A stretch of DNA of 64,000 nucleotides from positions 1-64,000 of the forward strand of contig NZ_MLJO01000012.1 in the NCBI RefSeq assembly GCF_001956915.1, written 5' to 3'. Both the position numbers and the translations under genes were made by a program. Within the stretch, counting starts at the first letter, position 1, and every line of letters starts with the position of its first letter. Shown piece after piece: positions 1 to 7,936 of this stretch. Under the pieces are notes generated by a model. The model saw only the letters and a list, made by a program, of their open reading frames with translations, was not told the DNA's origin and searched no databases. Source of the stretch: Intrasporangium flavum (lineage in GTDB: Bacteria; Actinomycetota; Actinomycetes; Actinomycetales; Dermatophilaceae).

Positions 1-33
1 GTTCAACAACCCCACCCCCATAAGGAGCGAGGC

Positions 34-51
34 AACCCCGCGAACGGGGTT
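34..51 (-). repeat. 7-bp hairpin with UUCG tetraloop in the rRNA leader
   Basis: Stem AACCCCG/CGGGGTT closes a four-base loop that reads TTCG on the minus strand, a very stable RNA tetraloop. On neither strand is it followed by a T run, so a terminator role is unlikely; a processing stem or structural element of the pre-16S leader fits better. Confidence 0.5.
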
Positions 52-205
52 AAAAATGATCCAGGCTGAGCCGAACAACCAGCAAAAATACTGATCGTCG
101 TTGTCAACCAAAGAAATAAAATCATCCAAGAAACCAGCCACCCGCGACCATCAAGCCACGAGCGACGCCGGCCCCTCGAGACGAGGTATTGGCATCGATT
201 TTTGA

Positions 206-225
206 CACGCTGTTGAGTTCTCAAG
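206..225 (-). promoter_or_regulatory. boxA-like rRNA antitermination element
   Basis: On the minus strand this reads CTTGAGAACTCAACAGCGTG. The core TTGAGAACTC followed by AACAGTG-like bases is characteristic of actinobacterial rRNA leaders and spacers, where it serves NusB/NusE-dependent antitermination. It lies about 65 nt downstream of the -10 box. Confidence 0.65.
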
Positions 226-288
226 CATCAGACACACACCATCAACCACACCCACCAACGCGGGCCCGGCCTCCGGGGCAACCCTTCA

Positions 289-317
289 AACTTACCCGCC
301 GCCTCGACCTGAGTCAA
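289..317 (-). promoter_or_regulatory. rRNA-type sigma-70 promoter
   Basis: On the minus strand TTGACT (317-312) and TAAGTT (294-289) are separated by exactly 17 bp. This is the best -35/-10 pair seen in the window and points leftward toward the presumed 16S gene. Confidence 0.75.
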
Positions 318-350
318 ACTCGCGAGCCGCTCCGAAGAGGCATCTCACGC

Positions 351-368
351 GACCCTCCGGAGAGGGTC
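351..368. repeat. 7-bp perfect hairpin upstream of the rRNA promoter
   Basis: GACCCTC and GAGGGTC flank a CGGA loop. It sits about 34 bp upstream of the rRNA -35 box and may insulate the promoter from deoA read-through or act as a protein site. No T tract follows on either strand. Confidence 0.4.
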
Positions 369-460
369 TGGCGGGTCCGACGGCCCCCGGCCATCAGGTC
401 GGGTTTCCCATCGGTGTCGGCCCCGGGACCCGGCCGCCTCGGCGTCCGTTCCGCCCGGTC

Positions 461-485
461 GGGCTGACGTCGTAAACGTTAGCCC
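461..485. repeat. Inverted repeat of about 10 bp, operator-like
   Basis: GGGCTGACGT and ACGTTAGCCC flank the 5-bp spacer CGTAA, with one non-complementary position. It lies between the deoA terminator and the rRNA promoter. No regulator is encoded next to it, so its role is unknown. Confidence 0.35.
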
Positions 486-516
486 GTGGACCCGGAGGAA
501 GACAAATCCGTATCCC

Positions 517-551
517 CCCGTGCGGCGGTCGGCGCCCGACCACCGCACGGG
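517..551 (-). terminator. Terminator of the nucleoside operon (after deoA)
   Basis: CCCGTGCGG-C-GGTCGG pairs with CCGACC-A-CCGCACGGG around a 3-nt loop, giving 15 base pairs and one mismatch. It starts 16 nt past the deoA stop. On the minus strand the stem is followed by a G run and then ATTTGTCTT, a weak U tract as is common in high-GC actinobacteria. Confidence 0.8.
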
Positions 552-566
552 CACAGGCCTGTTCGG

Positions 567-1853
567 TCAGGCGATGCGGTCGATGACGATGGGGTCGAGC
601 ACCGGACGCGAGCCCTCGGGGGCCACGGTGATCCCGCCCTCGAGGGCCGCGACGGCCCGCTCGAAGCGCTCGGGTTCGTCGGTGTGCAGGGTGAGCAGCG
701 GCTCTCCCCCGCGCACGCTCGCGCCGGGCTTGTAGTGGATCTCCACCCCGGCGCCGGCCTGCACCGGGTCCTCCTTGCGGGCCCGGCCGGCGCCCAGGCG
801 CCACGCGGCGACCCCCACGGCGAGCGCGTCGAGCTCGACGAGCACCCCGTCGGCGGGCGCGAGCACGTGGTGGGTCTCCTTCGCCGTCGGCAGCGGCGCC
901 TCGGGGTCGCCTCCCTGGGCACGGATCATCCGGCGCCACGCGTCCATGGCACGCCCGTCCTTCAGCGCGTCGGCGGGGTCGACCTCGACGCCCGCGGCCT
1001 GGACCATCTCGCGCGCCAGGGCCAGCGTCAGCTCGACGACGTCCTCGGGGCCGCCCCCCTCGAGGACCTCGACCGACTCGCGCACCTCGAGGGCGTTGCC
1101 GGCCGTGAGGCCGAGGGGCGTGCTCATGTTCGTGAGCAGGGCGACGGTCTTGACCCCGGCGTCGGTGCCGAGGCGCACCATCGTCTCGGCGAGCTCGCGC
1201 GCCTGCCCGAGCTCCTTCATGAAGGCACCCGACCCGACCTTGACGTCGAGGACGAGCGAGCCGGTGCCCTCGGCGATCTTCTTGCTCATGATCGAGGTGG
1301 CGATGAGGGGCACGCACGAGACGGTGCCGGTGACGTCGCGCAGGGCGTAGAGCTTCTTGTCGGCCGGCGCGAGGCCCGAACCGGCCGCGCAGATCACGGC
1401 ACCGACGTCCTCGAGCTGGGCGAGCATCTGCTCGTTCGACATGTCCGCCCGCCAGCCGGGGATCGACTCCAGCTTGTCGAGGGTGCCACCCGTGTGGCCC
1501 AGCCCGCGGCCGGACAGCTGCGGCACCGCGACGCCGCACGCCGCGACGAGCGGTGCCAGGGGCAGGGTGATCTTGTCGCCGACGCCACCGGTCGAGTGCT
1601 TGTCGCTCGTCGGTCGCGACAGCGAGGAGAAGTCCAGCCGCTCCCCCGAGCGGATCATCGCGTCGGCCCAGCGGGCGATCTCGCGGGGGCTCATCCCGTT
1701 GAGGTAGATCGCCATCGCGAGCGCGGACATCTGCTCCTCGGCGACGACGCCGCGCGTGTACGCGTCGATGACCCAGTCGATCTGTGCGTCGGTCAGCTCG
1801 GACCGGTCACGCTTGGCGGAAATGACGTCTACGGCATCGAAGGCTTCGCTCAC
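567..1853 (-). CDS. deoA: Thymidine phosphorylase
   Basis: Cleaves thymidine (and probably other pyrimidine deoxynucleosides) with phosphate to the free base and deoxyribose 1-phosphate in the cytosol. The 428-residue product has the usual family length. It carries the pyrimidine-phosphorylase signature SGRGLGHTGGTLDKLE (about residues 114-129) and the phosphate-loop stretch KHSTGGVGD (about 85-93). The start is a GTG; the frame has no nearer ATG, and the two ATGs just upstream are out of frame. It is the last gene of the nucleoside operon, 113 nt after cdd, and is followed by a strong hairpin. Uptake genes upstream in the same unit support a salvage role. A broader pyrimidine-nucleoside specificity cannot be excluded from sequence. 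Confidence 0.93.
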   Translation of the reverse strand: MSEAFDAVDVISAKRDRSELTDAQIDWVIDAYTRGVVAEEQMSALAMAIYLNGMSPREIARWADAMIRSGERLDFSSLSRPTSDKHSTGGVGDKITLPLAPLVAACGVAVPQLSGRGLGHTGGTLDKLESIPGWRADMSNEQMLAQLEDVGAVICAAGSGLAPADKKLYALRDVTGTVSCVPLIATSIMSKKIAEGTGSLVLDVKVGSGAFMKELGQARELAETMVRLGTDAGVKTVALLTNMSTPLGLTAGNALEVRESVEVLEGGGPEDVVELTLALAREMVQAAGVEVDPADALKDGRAMDAWRRMIRAQGGDPEAPLPTAKETHHVLAPADGVLVELDALAVGVAAWRLGAGRARKEDPVQAGAGVEIHYKPGASVRGGEPLLTLHTDEPERFERAVAALEGGITVAPEGSRPVLDPIVIDRIA

Positions 1854-1966
1854 GCGACCATCATTCCCCAGCCCGGCACGCGTCGGAGCACGGGCGGCCG
1901 TTTCCGCCACAGGCGGAGCGGTCGGCCGTGACGCCCGATCAGGGGCACCACGGCCGACCGAGGATC

Positions 1967-2368
1967 TCAGCCCTCCGCGGCGTCGAGGTCCGCGGCGCCG
2001 AAGGCCTGCGGGAGCACCGCCGACATCGGCAGGACGCCCTCCGGCGTCATGAGGAGGCAGTCGGGGCCGCCGTTCTCCCAGAGGAGCTGGCGGCAGCGCC
2101 CGCACGGCATCAGGGCCTGGCCGTCTCCCCCGACGCAGAACACGTGGGTGAGTCGGCCGCCACCGGTGGCGTGCAGCTCGGAGACCATGCCGCACTCGGC
2201 GCACAGCGCGACCCCGTACGCCGCGTTCTCGACGTTGCAGCCGGCCACGACGCGTCCGTCGTCGACGAGACCGGCCACCCCGACGCGGAAGTGCGAGTAC
2301 GGGGCGTAGGCACGCTCCATGAGCTCGACGGCACGCCGCCGGAGGGCCTCCCAGTCGACGTCGGTCAC
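1967..2368 (-). CDS. cdd: Cytidine deaminase
   Basis: Deaminates cytidine and deoxycytidine to uridine and deoxyuridine. The 133-residue size is that of the small tetrameric enzyme. The zinc site is visible as CAE (Cys56, catalytic Glu58) and PCGRC (Cys89, Cys92), and NVENAAYG around residues 45-52 binds the nucleoside. The GTG start overlaps the stop of the upstream permease by 4 bp (GTGA), so translation is probably coupled. Its product can feed the phosphorylase encoded next, which agrees with one operon for import, deamination and phosphorolysis. Confidence 0.93.
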   Translation of the reverse strand: MTDVDWEALRRRAVELMERAYAPYSHFRVGVAGLVDDGRVVAGCNVENAAYGVALCAECGMVSELHATGGGRLTHVFCVGGDGQALMPCGRCRQLLWENGGPDCLLMTPEGVLPMSAVLPQAFGAADLDAAEG

Positions 2369-3639
2369 GAGGCCTCGCCCTTGCGGTACACCTGTCCGTC
2401 GGCCGCCGGCATCCGCAGGCGCTGCGAGGCGAACGCGAGCACGAGCAGCGTCGCGACGTACGGCGTCATGGCGGTGAACTCGTTGGGCACGCTCGGCGCC
2501 GACAGGAACCACCCGAGGGCGAGGACACCCATGACGACCATCGGCACACCCTTGAGCGGCTTGCCCTGCCGACGGCGGACGAACTGCCAGATGCCCCACG
2601 CGACGAGGGCGACGGCGATCGGCAGCAGGTAGGCGCGGACGACGTCACCGCCACCGCGCAGCTGCACCGCGTCGGTGTAGCCGAAGAGGGCCGCGCCGCC
2701 GGCGAGGCCACCCGGGCGCCAGTTGCCGAAGATCATCGCGGCGAGGCCGATGAAGCCGCGGCCACCGGTCTGGCCCTCGCGGTAGAGGTTGCTGGCCACG
2801 AGGACCAGGAAGCCACCCGCGAGCCCGGCGAGGCCGCCGGAGATGAGGACCGCCGTGAACTTGTAGCGGTAGACGTTGATGCCGAGCGTCTCGGCCGCCA
2901 CCGGTGACTCACCGCACGAGCGCAGCCGCAGCCCGAAGGCCGTGCGCCACAGCACCCACCACGTGGCCACGAGGAGGAGCACGGCGATGACGGTCAGGAT
3001 GTTGAGGTTGGTCGTCAGCGCCCGCAGCACCGACGCGAGGTCGGAGACGAGCCACCAGTGCTTCTGCTCGAGCGTCAGCAGCGGATCCGCGAGCCCGGGC
3101 ACCGACAGGAACGGAAGCTGCTCCAGCGGCGGCGACTGCGTCGGGCCACCGCCCGGCAGGCCGGTGAAGGTGCGGACGGCGAGGTAGGCGCCGGCACCGG
3201 CCCCGAGCAGGTTGATCGCGACACCGGAGACGATGTGGTCGACGCCGAACACGACGGTGGCGAGGGCGTGGACCGCGCCGCCGACGACCCCCGTGAGGAT
3301 CGCACCGAGGATGCCCGCCCACGGGCCGTAGTGGAAGCCGAAGAAGGCACCACCCCAGGTCCCGAGGACCATCATGCCCTCGAGGCCGATGTTGACGACG
3401 CCGGCGCGCTCGCTCCAGAGGCCGCCGAGACCGGCCAGGCCGATGGGGACGGCGAGGCCGATGGCGGCCATGAGGGCGCCGGAGGAGTCGATGTCGTTGG
3501 CGCCGGTGATGACGCGGACCGTCGAGAGGACGACGAGGCCGCCGACGATGAGGGCGGCCCAGAACCAGCGCGGTCGACCGGTGCGCTTGGCCGCGGGCGC
3601 AGCGGCCGGGGCCGTCTCGGTGATGACGGGGGTGCTCAT
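2365..3639 (-). CDS. Nucleoside ABC transporter permease 2 (BPD_transp_2 family)
   Basis: A 424-residue polytopic membrane protein with about ten hydrophobic segments, of the branched-chain/simple-sugar permease family used by BMP-type nucleoside importers. Family-typical blocks are SERAGVVNIGLEGMMVLG near residues 75-95 and a GGRGFIGLAAMIFGNW-like stretch in the second half. The ATG overlaps the stop of the first permease by 4 bp (ATGA). It probably forms a heterodimeric channel with that protein. The neighbouring cdd and deoA indicate nucleosides rather than sugars as substrate, which is inference from context. Confidence 0.88.
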   Translation of the reverse strand: MSTPVITETAPAAAPAAKRTGRPRWFWAALIVGGLVVLSTVRVITGANDIDSSGALMAAIGLAVPIGLAGLGGLWSERAGVVNIGLEGMMVLGTWGGAFFGFHYGPWAGILGAILTGVVGGAVHALATVVFGVDHIVSGVAINLLGAGAGAYLAVRTFTGLPGGGPTQSPPLEQLPFLSVPGLADPLLTLEQKHWWLVSDLASVLRALTTNLNILTVIAVLLLVATWWVLWRTAFGLRLRSCGESPVAAETLGINVYRYKFTAVLISGGLAGLAGGFLVLVASNLYREGQTGGRGFIGLAAMIFGNWRPGGLAGGAALFGYTDAVQLRGGGDVVRAYLLPIAVALVAWGIWQFVRRRQGKPLKGVPMVVMGVLALGWFLSAPSVPNEFTAMTPYVATLLVLAFASQRLRMPAADGQVYRKGEAS

Positions 3640-4757
3640 GCCACCGCTCCTTCCGCCGGGGCCGAGGCTTGCCTGGCGAGCTCCGTGGCGACGCGACGCT
3701 GCTCGAGGGCGACGTTCGCGCGGCGCACGATCTCGTAGGCGATGACGACGGACAGCACGATGACTCCCTGGATGACGAGCACGAGGCGGTCGCTGACTCC
3801 GGCGCTGATCTGCAGGCCGTTGCCCTGGGCGTCGAGGTAGGCGAACAGCAGTGCGGCGAAGCCGATGCCGATGGGGTTGTTGCGACCGAGCAGGGCGATG
3901 GCGATGCCGGCGAAGCCCAGACCCGCCTGGACGGTGTCGCCGTAGACGTAGTCCTGGCCGAAGAGCAGCGGCATGCCGACGAGGCCGGCCGCGGCGCCGG
4001 AGATGAGCATCGAGGTCAGCACCATCCGCTTGACCTTGACGCCGCTCGCGACGGCTGCCGACTCGGAGCGACCGGTCGCGCGCAGGTCGAACCCGAACCG
4101 GGTCTTGTTGATGACGAACCAGTAGAGGACACCGACGAGGATGGCCAGCACGACGAGGCCGTACACCTTGCTCGGGGTGGCGATGATGCCGTCGAGCGAG
4201 ATGCCCGGCACCCGGGAGTCCGCGGGCAGCGGCTTGGTGTTGGTCGCGTTGCTGCCCTGGACCTTCTCGGCCGTCTTGCCGAGGAGGAAGGCGACGAGCA
4301 GCGTCGCGATCGCGTTGAGCATGATCGTGGAGATGACCTCGGAGACGCCTCGCGTCACCTTGAGGACACCGGCGATGCCGGCCCAGAGGGCGCCGGACGC
4401 CATGGCCACGATGATCGCGACGATGATGTTGAGCCAGCCGGGCAGGAAGCCCTGGCCGGCGAAGAGGGCCGCCGCGAACGAGGCGACGCGGTACTGGCCG
4501 TCGACGCCGATGTTGAACAGGTTCATCCGGAAGCCGATGGCCACGGCGATGGCCGAGAGGTAGTACACGGACGCGGCGTTGATGATGGCGACGACCTGGC
4601 GCGGGAGCGGGGCCTTGAACAGCTGGGCCCAGACGGCGCCGACGGGGTCGCCCGCGACGTAGAGGATGATGCTCGTCACGACGACGGCCACGACGATCGA
4701 CAGGAGCGGCGCCGCGATCGCCATGAGGATGCGACGGGCGTCCAGGCGGGCGGTCAT
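3636..4757 (-). CDS. Nucleoside ABC transporter permease 1 (BPD_transp_2 family)
   Basis: A 373-residue inner-membrane permease with eight to ten predicted helices, beginning MTARLDARRILMAIAAPLLS. It contains the family stretch NLFNIGVDGQYRVASFAAAL that precedes the coupling region. Both ends overlap neighbours by 4 bp (ATGA with the ATPase upstream and with permease 2 downstream), so the transporter core is translated as a chain. It is related to, but clearly different from, permease 2, as usual for the two-permease BMP transporters. Confidence 0.88.
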   Translation of the reverse strand: MTARLDARRILMAIAAPLLSIVVAVVVTSIILYVAGDPVGAVWAQLFKAPLPRQVVAIINAASVYYLSAIAVAIGFRMNLFNIGVDGQYRVASFAAALFAGQGFLPGWLNIIVAIIVAMASGALWAGIAGVLKVTRGVSEVISTIMLNAIATLLVAFLLGKTAEKVQGSNATNTKPLPADSRVPGISLDGIIATPSKVYGLVVLAILVGVLYWFVINKTRFGFDLRATGRSESAAVASGVKVKRMVLTSMLISGAAAGLVGMPLLFGQDYVYGDTVQAGLGFAGIAIALLGRNNPIGIGFAALLFAYLDAQGNGLQISAGVSDRLVLVIQGVIVLSVVIAYEIVRRANVALEQRRVATELARQASAPAEGAVA

Positions 4758-6448
4758 CGGGTCTCCCCCTCGTCGTGGGTGCCCGCATCGGGCGCATCGG
4801 TGGGTGCCGGTGTCGAGCTGTCGGACGTGTCGGGCGTGGCGTCGGTGGACGCCTCGGCCGCGTCGACCGAGTGCGCGCCGGTCATGGCGGCACCGAGCTC
4901 CTCGCGGGTCACGACGTCCGGGTCGAACTCTCCGGACAGGCGTCCGCGCAGGATGACGCGGATCGTGTCGGACAGGCCGACGAGCTCCTCGAGGTCGGCC
5001 GAGATGAGCAGGACGGCGAGGCCGTTGCGGCGGGCCTCCTTGATGTGGTCCCAGATCGCCGCCTGCGCGCCGACGTCGACGCCACGGGTCGGGTGGGCGG
5101 CCACGAGGACGCGCGGGCTTCGGCGCATCTCGCGACCGATGATGAGCTTCTGCTGGTTGCCGCCCGACAGCGACCCGGAGGTGACGTTGATCGAGGGCGT
5201 GCGCACGTCGTACTCGTCTACGATCGTCTGGGTCTCGCGCTTGGCCGCGCCCGCGTTGACGAGGACGCCGCCCGGCCCGGTGACGTTGATGGCCTCGGTC
5301 TGGTGGCCGAGGATGACGTTCTCCCAGAGGGGCGCCTCGAGCAGCAGCGCGTGCCGGTGGCGGTCCTCGGGGATGTAGCCGATGCCGGCCTCGCGGATCT
5401 CGCGGACCTGCCAGTCGGAGATGTCGACGTCGCCGAGGAGGATGCGCCCGCTCGAGGGCTCGCGCATGCCCATGATGACCTCGACGAGCTCGGCCTGGCC
5501 GTTGCCCTCGACGCCGGCGATGCCGACGATCTCCCCGGCGTGGATCGTGAGGTCGATGCCGTCGAGCAGGGCCGGGCCCCCGGCCGGGTCGGTGAGCGAG
5601 GTGTCCTCGATCGTCAGCAGCGGTGTGTCGGTGACCGTCGACTCCTCGGTGGAGGGCGACGGCAGCTCGGAGCCGACCATGAGCTCGGCCAGCTGGCGCG
5701 GCGTCACGCCGGTGGGGTCGACCTCGGCGACGGTGGTGCCGCGTCGGATGACGGTGATGGCGTCGGCGACCTTGAGCACCTCGTCGAGCTTGTGCGAGAT
5801 GAACACGACGGTGAGGCCCTCGGACTTGAGCTCGCGGAGGTTCTCGAAGAGCTCGTCGACCTCCTGCGGCACGAGGACCGCGGTCGGCTCGTCGAGGATG
5901 ATGATCCGCGCGCCGCGGTAGAGGACCTTGAGGATCTCGATGCGCTGGCGGGCGCCGACCCCGAGGTCGGCCACGAGCGCGTCGGGGCGCACGTCGAGGC
6001 CGTAGGCCCCGGAGATCTCGCGGATCTTGGCGCGGGCGGCGTCGCCGATGCCGTGCAGCTTCTCGGCGCCTAGGACGACGTTCTCGAGGACCGTGAGGTT
6101 GTCGGCGAGCTGGAAGTGCTGGAAGACCATGCCGATGCCGGCCTCGATGGCATCCGACGGCGAGCGCAGCTGGCGCACCTGGCCGTCGACCTCGATGGTG
6201 CCCTCGTCGGGCTGCTGGACCCCGTAGAGGATCTTCATCAGGGTCGACTTGCCGGCACCGTTCTCACCGACGATGGCGTGGACCGTGCCCTTGTCGACGG
6301 TCAGCGCGATGTCCTTGTTGGCGACGACGCCCGGGAAGCGCTTGGTGATGCCCTCGAGCCGGACGGCAGGGGCGCCGTGGTGGACGGCCTTCGGAGGCTC
6401 GCCGGGCTCGCCCCCGGTCACGGGCTCGTTGGTGACGATGACACACAC
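4754..6448 (-). CDS. Nucleoside ABC transporter ATP-binding protein (two ATPase domains)
   Basis: A 564-residue tandem ATPase energising the two permeases. The first domain has a full Walker A (GENGAGKST, residues 61-69) and Walker B (ILDEPTAVL). The second has a degenerate Walker A (GVEGNGQAE), the signature LSGGNQQK and the altered Walker B region VLVAAHPTRGVD. This asymmetry is typical of the simple-sugar/nucleoside class. A stop codon directly precedes the first possible start, GTG at 6448, and the GAGGAG ribosome site is only 1 nt from it. Initiation at the next GTG (residue 10) is therefore possible. The last 50 residues are Asp/Thr/Ser-rich and probably disordered. Confidence 0.9.
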   Translation of the reverse strand: MCVIVTNEPVTGGEPGEPPKAVHHGAPAVRLEGITKRFPGVVANKDIALTVDKGTVHAIVGENGAGKSTLMKILYGVQQPDEGTIEVDGQVRQLRSPSDAIEAGIGMVFQHFQLADNLTVLENVVLGAEKLHGIGDAARAKIREISGAYGLDVRPDALVADLGVGARQRIEILKVLYRGARIIILDEPTAVLVPQEVDELFENLRELKSEGLTVVFISHKLDEVLKVADAITVIRRGTTVAEVDPTGVTPRQLAELMVGSELPSPSTEESTVTDTPLLTIEDTSLTDPAGGPALLDGIDLTIHAGEIVGIAGVEGNGQAELVEVIMGMREPSSGRILLGDVDISDWQVREIREAGIGYIPEDRHRHALLLEAPLWENVILGHQTEAINVTGPGGVLVNAGAAKRETQTIVDEYDVRTPSINVTSGSLSGGNQQKLIIGREMRRSPRVLVAAHPTRGVDVGAQAAIWDHIKEARRNGLAVLLISADLEELVGLSDTIRVILRGRLSGEFDPDVVTREELGAAMTGAHSVDAAEASTDATPDTSDSSTPAPTDAPDAGTHDEGETR

Positions 6449-6638
6449 TCCTCATGCGGGCCCGCCTCGACGCGGGCGTCGATCGAGTATTGAACCAGCA
6501 CTCGCGAACCTAACGCGCCACGCGGTGCCGGGGTGGGTAACTCGGTGAAGATGCGACGGCCCGGACGACGCGCACGCGTCGCCCGGGCCGCCCGGTGGGA
6601 CGGCCGCGAAGGCCGCTCCCCTCCGAGAATCAGGACGA

Positions 6639-7697
6639 TCAGGACTTCGGGACGGTGATCTCGCCCGAGATGATCTTCTGCTTGTACTCGTCGAGCTTGC
6701 TCTTGATGTCGTCGATGTGGCCACCGGTCGTGGCGTAGTCGACGCCGCCGGCCTTGAGGTCGAAGACCCGGTTGCCGGCCTTGAAGGTGCCGTTCTTCAC
6801 CGCGGTGATGAAGTCGTAGACACCGACGTCGACCTTCTTGATCATCGAGGTCAGGATGACGTCGCGGACGTCGGCCGGGGCCGTCTTGGCCTGGTCGGAG
6901 TCGACGCCGATGGCCCACTTGCCGGCCGCCTTGGCCGCCGTGAAGACACCGCCGCCGGAGCCGCCGGCTGCGTGGTAGACGACGTCGGCGCCGCCCTGGT
7001 ACATGCCGTCGGCCGCGGCCTTGCCCTTGTCGACCGAGTTGAAGCCCGAGAAGTCCGGCGGCTGGGTCAGGTACTTGATGTCGATCTTGACGTCGGGCTT
7101 GACCGCCTTGGCGCCGGCCACGTAGCCCGCCTCGAACTTCTTGATGAGGTCGGTCTGGACGCCACCGATGAAGCCGATGTGGTTGGTCTTCGTCTTGAGG
7201 GCCGCGGCCGCACCGACGAGGTAGGAGCCCTGCTCCTCGGCGAAGGTGATCTGGTCGACGTTCGGGCCGGCCGAGTCGGGCGACGAGTCGTCGACGATGG
7301 CGAACTTGACGTCGGGGTTGGCCTTGGCGGTCTCGCCGACGGCCTTGGCGTACGCGAAGCCGACCGCGACGATGTTGTTGTAACCGGCGTCGATGAGCTG
7401 CTGCAGGCGCTCCTTGCGGGCCGACTCGGGCTCGCCGTTGACCGCGGCCGCCTCCTTGGTGTCGGCACCGAGCTCGGACTTGGCCTTGTCGAGGCCGGCG
7501 GCGGCGGCGTCGTTGAACGACTGGTCACCGCGGCCACCCACGTCGTAGGCCATGCCGATCTTGAGCGAGCCGCCGGCGGCGCCGGTCGAGCCGCCCGTGC
7601 TGCCGGGGGACGTCGTGTTGTCGGTGCTGCTGCCGCAGGCCGCGAGGCCGAGCGCGGCGGCGGCGACGACAGCCGCGACCTTCGTTGCGTGACGCAA
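6639..7697 (-). CDS. BMP-family nucleoside-binding lipoprotein
   Basis: Extracytoplasmic solute-binding lipoprotein of the BmpA/Med family that delivers nucleosides to the permeases. I place the start at a TTG preceded by AAGGAG with 7-nt spacing; this gives a short signal peptide ending in the lipobox LAAC, with Cys21 to be lipidated, then a Ser/Thr/Gly linker. Family motifs include KIGMAYDVGGRGDQSFND after the linker and HIGFIGGVQTDLIKKFEAGY in the middle. It is the first gene of the operon, 190 nt ahead of the ATPase; that gap holds GC-rich partial repeats but no clear terminator, so the binding protein may be made in excess. Purine versus pyrimidine preference is not readable. Confidence 0.9.
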   Translation of the reverse strand: MRHATKVAAVVAAAALGLAACGSSTDNTTSPGSTGGSTGAAGGSLKIGMAYDVGGRGDQSFNDAAAAGLDKAKSELGADTKEAAAVNGEPESARKERLQQLIDAGYNNIVAVGFAYAKAVGETAKANPDVKFAIVDDSSPDSAGPNVDQITFAEEQGSYLVGAAAALKTKTNHIGFIGGVQTDLIKKFEAGYVAGAKAVKPDVKIDIKYLTQPPDFSGFNSVDKGKAAADGMYQGGADVVYHAAGGSGGGVFTAAKAAGKWAIGVDSDQAKTAPADVRDVILTSMIKKVDVGVYDFITAVKNGTFKAGNRVFDLKAGGVDYATTGGHIDDIKSKLDEYKQKIISGEITVPKS

Positions 7698-7755
7698 GAG
7701 GTGCTCCTTAGGAAATTCGTCGGACCGACGACGACATCGGCCCAGATGCAAGGGA

Positions 7756-7761
7756 ACTGTA
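7756..7761 (-). promoter_or_regulatory. Candidate -10 box of the nucleoside operon
   Basis: TACAGT on the minus strand lies about 58 nt upstream of the lipoprotein start and would leave a leader of about 50 nt carrying the AAGGAG site. No convincing -35 is seen 16-18 bp upstream. Confidence 0.35.
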
Positions 7762-7887
7762 GACCTCGGCGGGCAACGATCTACGCAGCGCCGCGGAAGT
7801 CACGGGAAGTGTTATCGATCCGCGACCGCTGTGTCGTGAGATCGACAGGACACGCCCGGTGATCTGTGTCATGGCGTGCAGGAAAGG

Positions 7888-7904
7888 CCCGGGAAACACC
7901 CGGG
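7888..7904 (-). terminator. Probable terminator after the amidohydrolase
   Basis: CCCGGG repeated around the loop AAACA (TGTTT on the minus strand), 33 nt past the amidohydrolase stop. On the minus strand the stem is followed by CCTTTCC. It separates this gene from the nucleoside operon. Confidence 0.5.
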
Positions 7905-7936
7905 AAGGGGACGTGTCAGGCCGGGGCGGCGAGGGG

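Larger units (their letters stand above)
1..288 (-). other. 5' leader of an rRNA operon; 16S gene beyond the left edge
   Basis: This stretch has no convincing protein gene. Read on the minus strand it runs from a strong promoter (289-317) through a boxA-like antitermination element (206-225) and an AT-richer segment (80-130) to a UUCG-capped hairpin (34-51). This is the layout of actinobacterial 16S rRNA leaders. The 16S gene itself is not in the window, so the assignment is inferred from the leader signals. Bases 369-516, between this leader and the deoA terminator, hold only an inverted repeat at 461-485. Confidence 0.6.

Noticed and set aside
34-51. Leader hairpin as a terminator
   Set aside because: The stem is good, but it is preceded rather than followed by T residues on the minus strand and followed by A residues on the plus strand.
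79-107. TTGACA at 107-102 (minus strand) as a second rRNA promoter
   Set aside because: No -10-like hexamer lies 16-18 bp downstream; TATTTT is only 11 bp away. Kept as part of the AT-rich leader.
486-1931. Plus-strand open frame opposite deoA
   Set aside because: It mirrors deoA, begins in the terminator region and lacks a ribosome site or recognisable domain.
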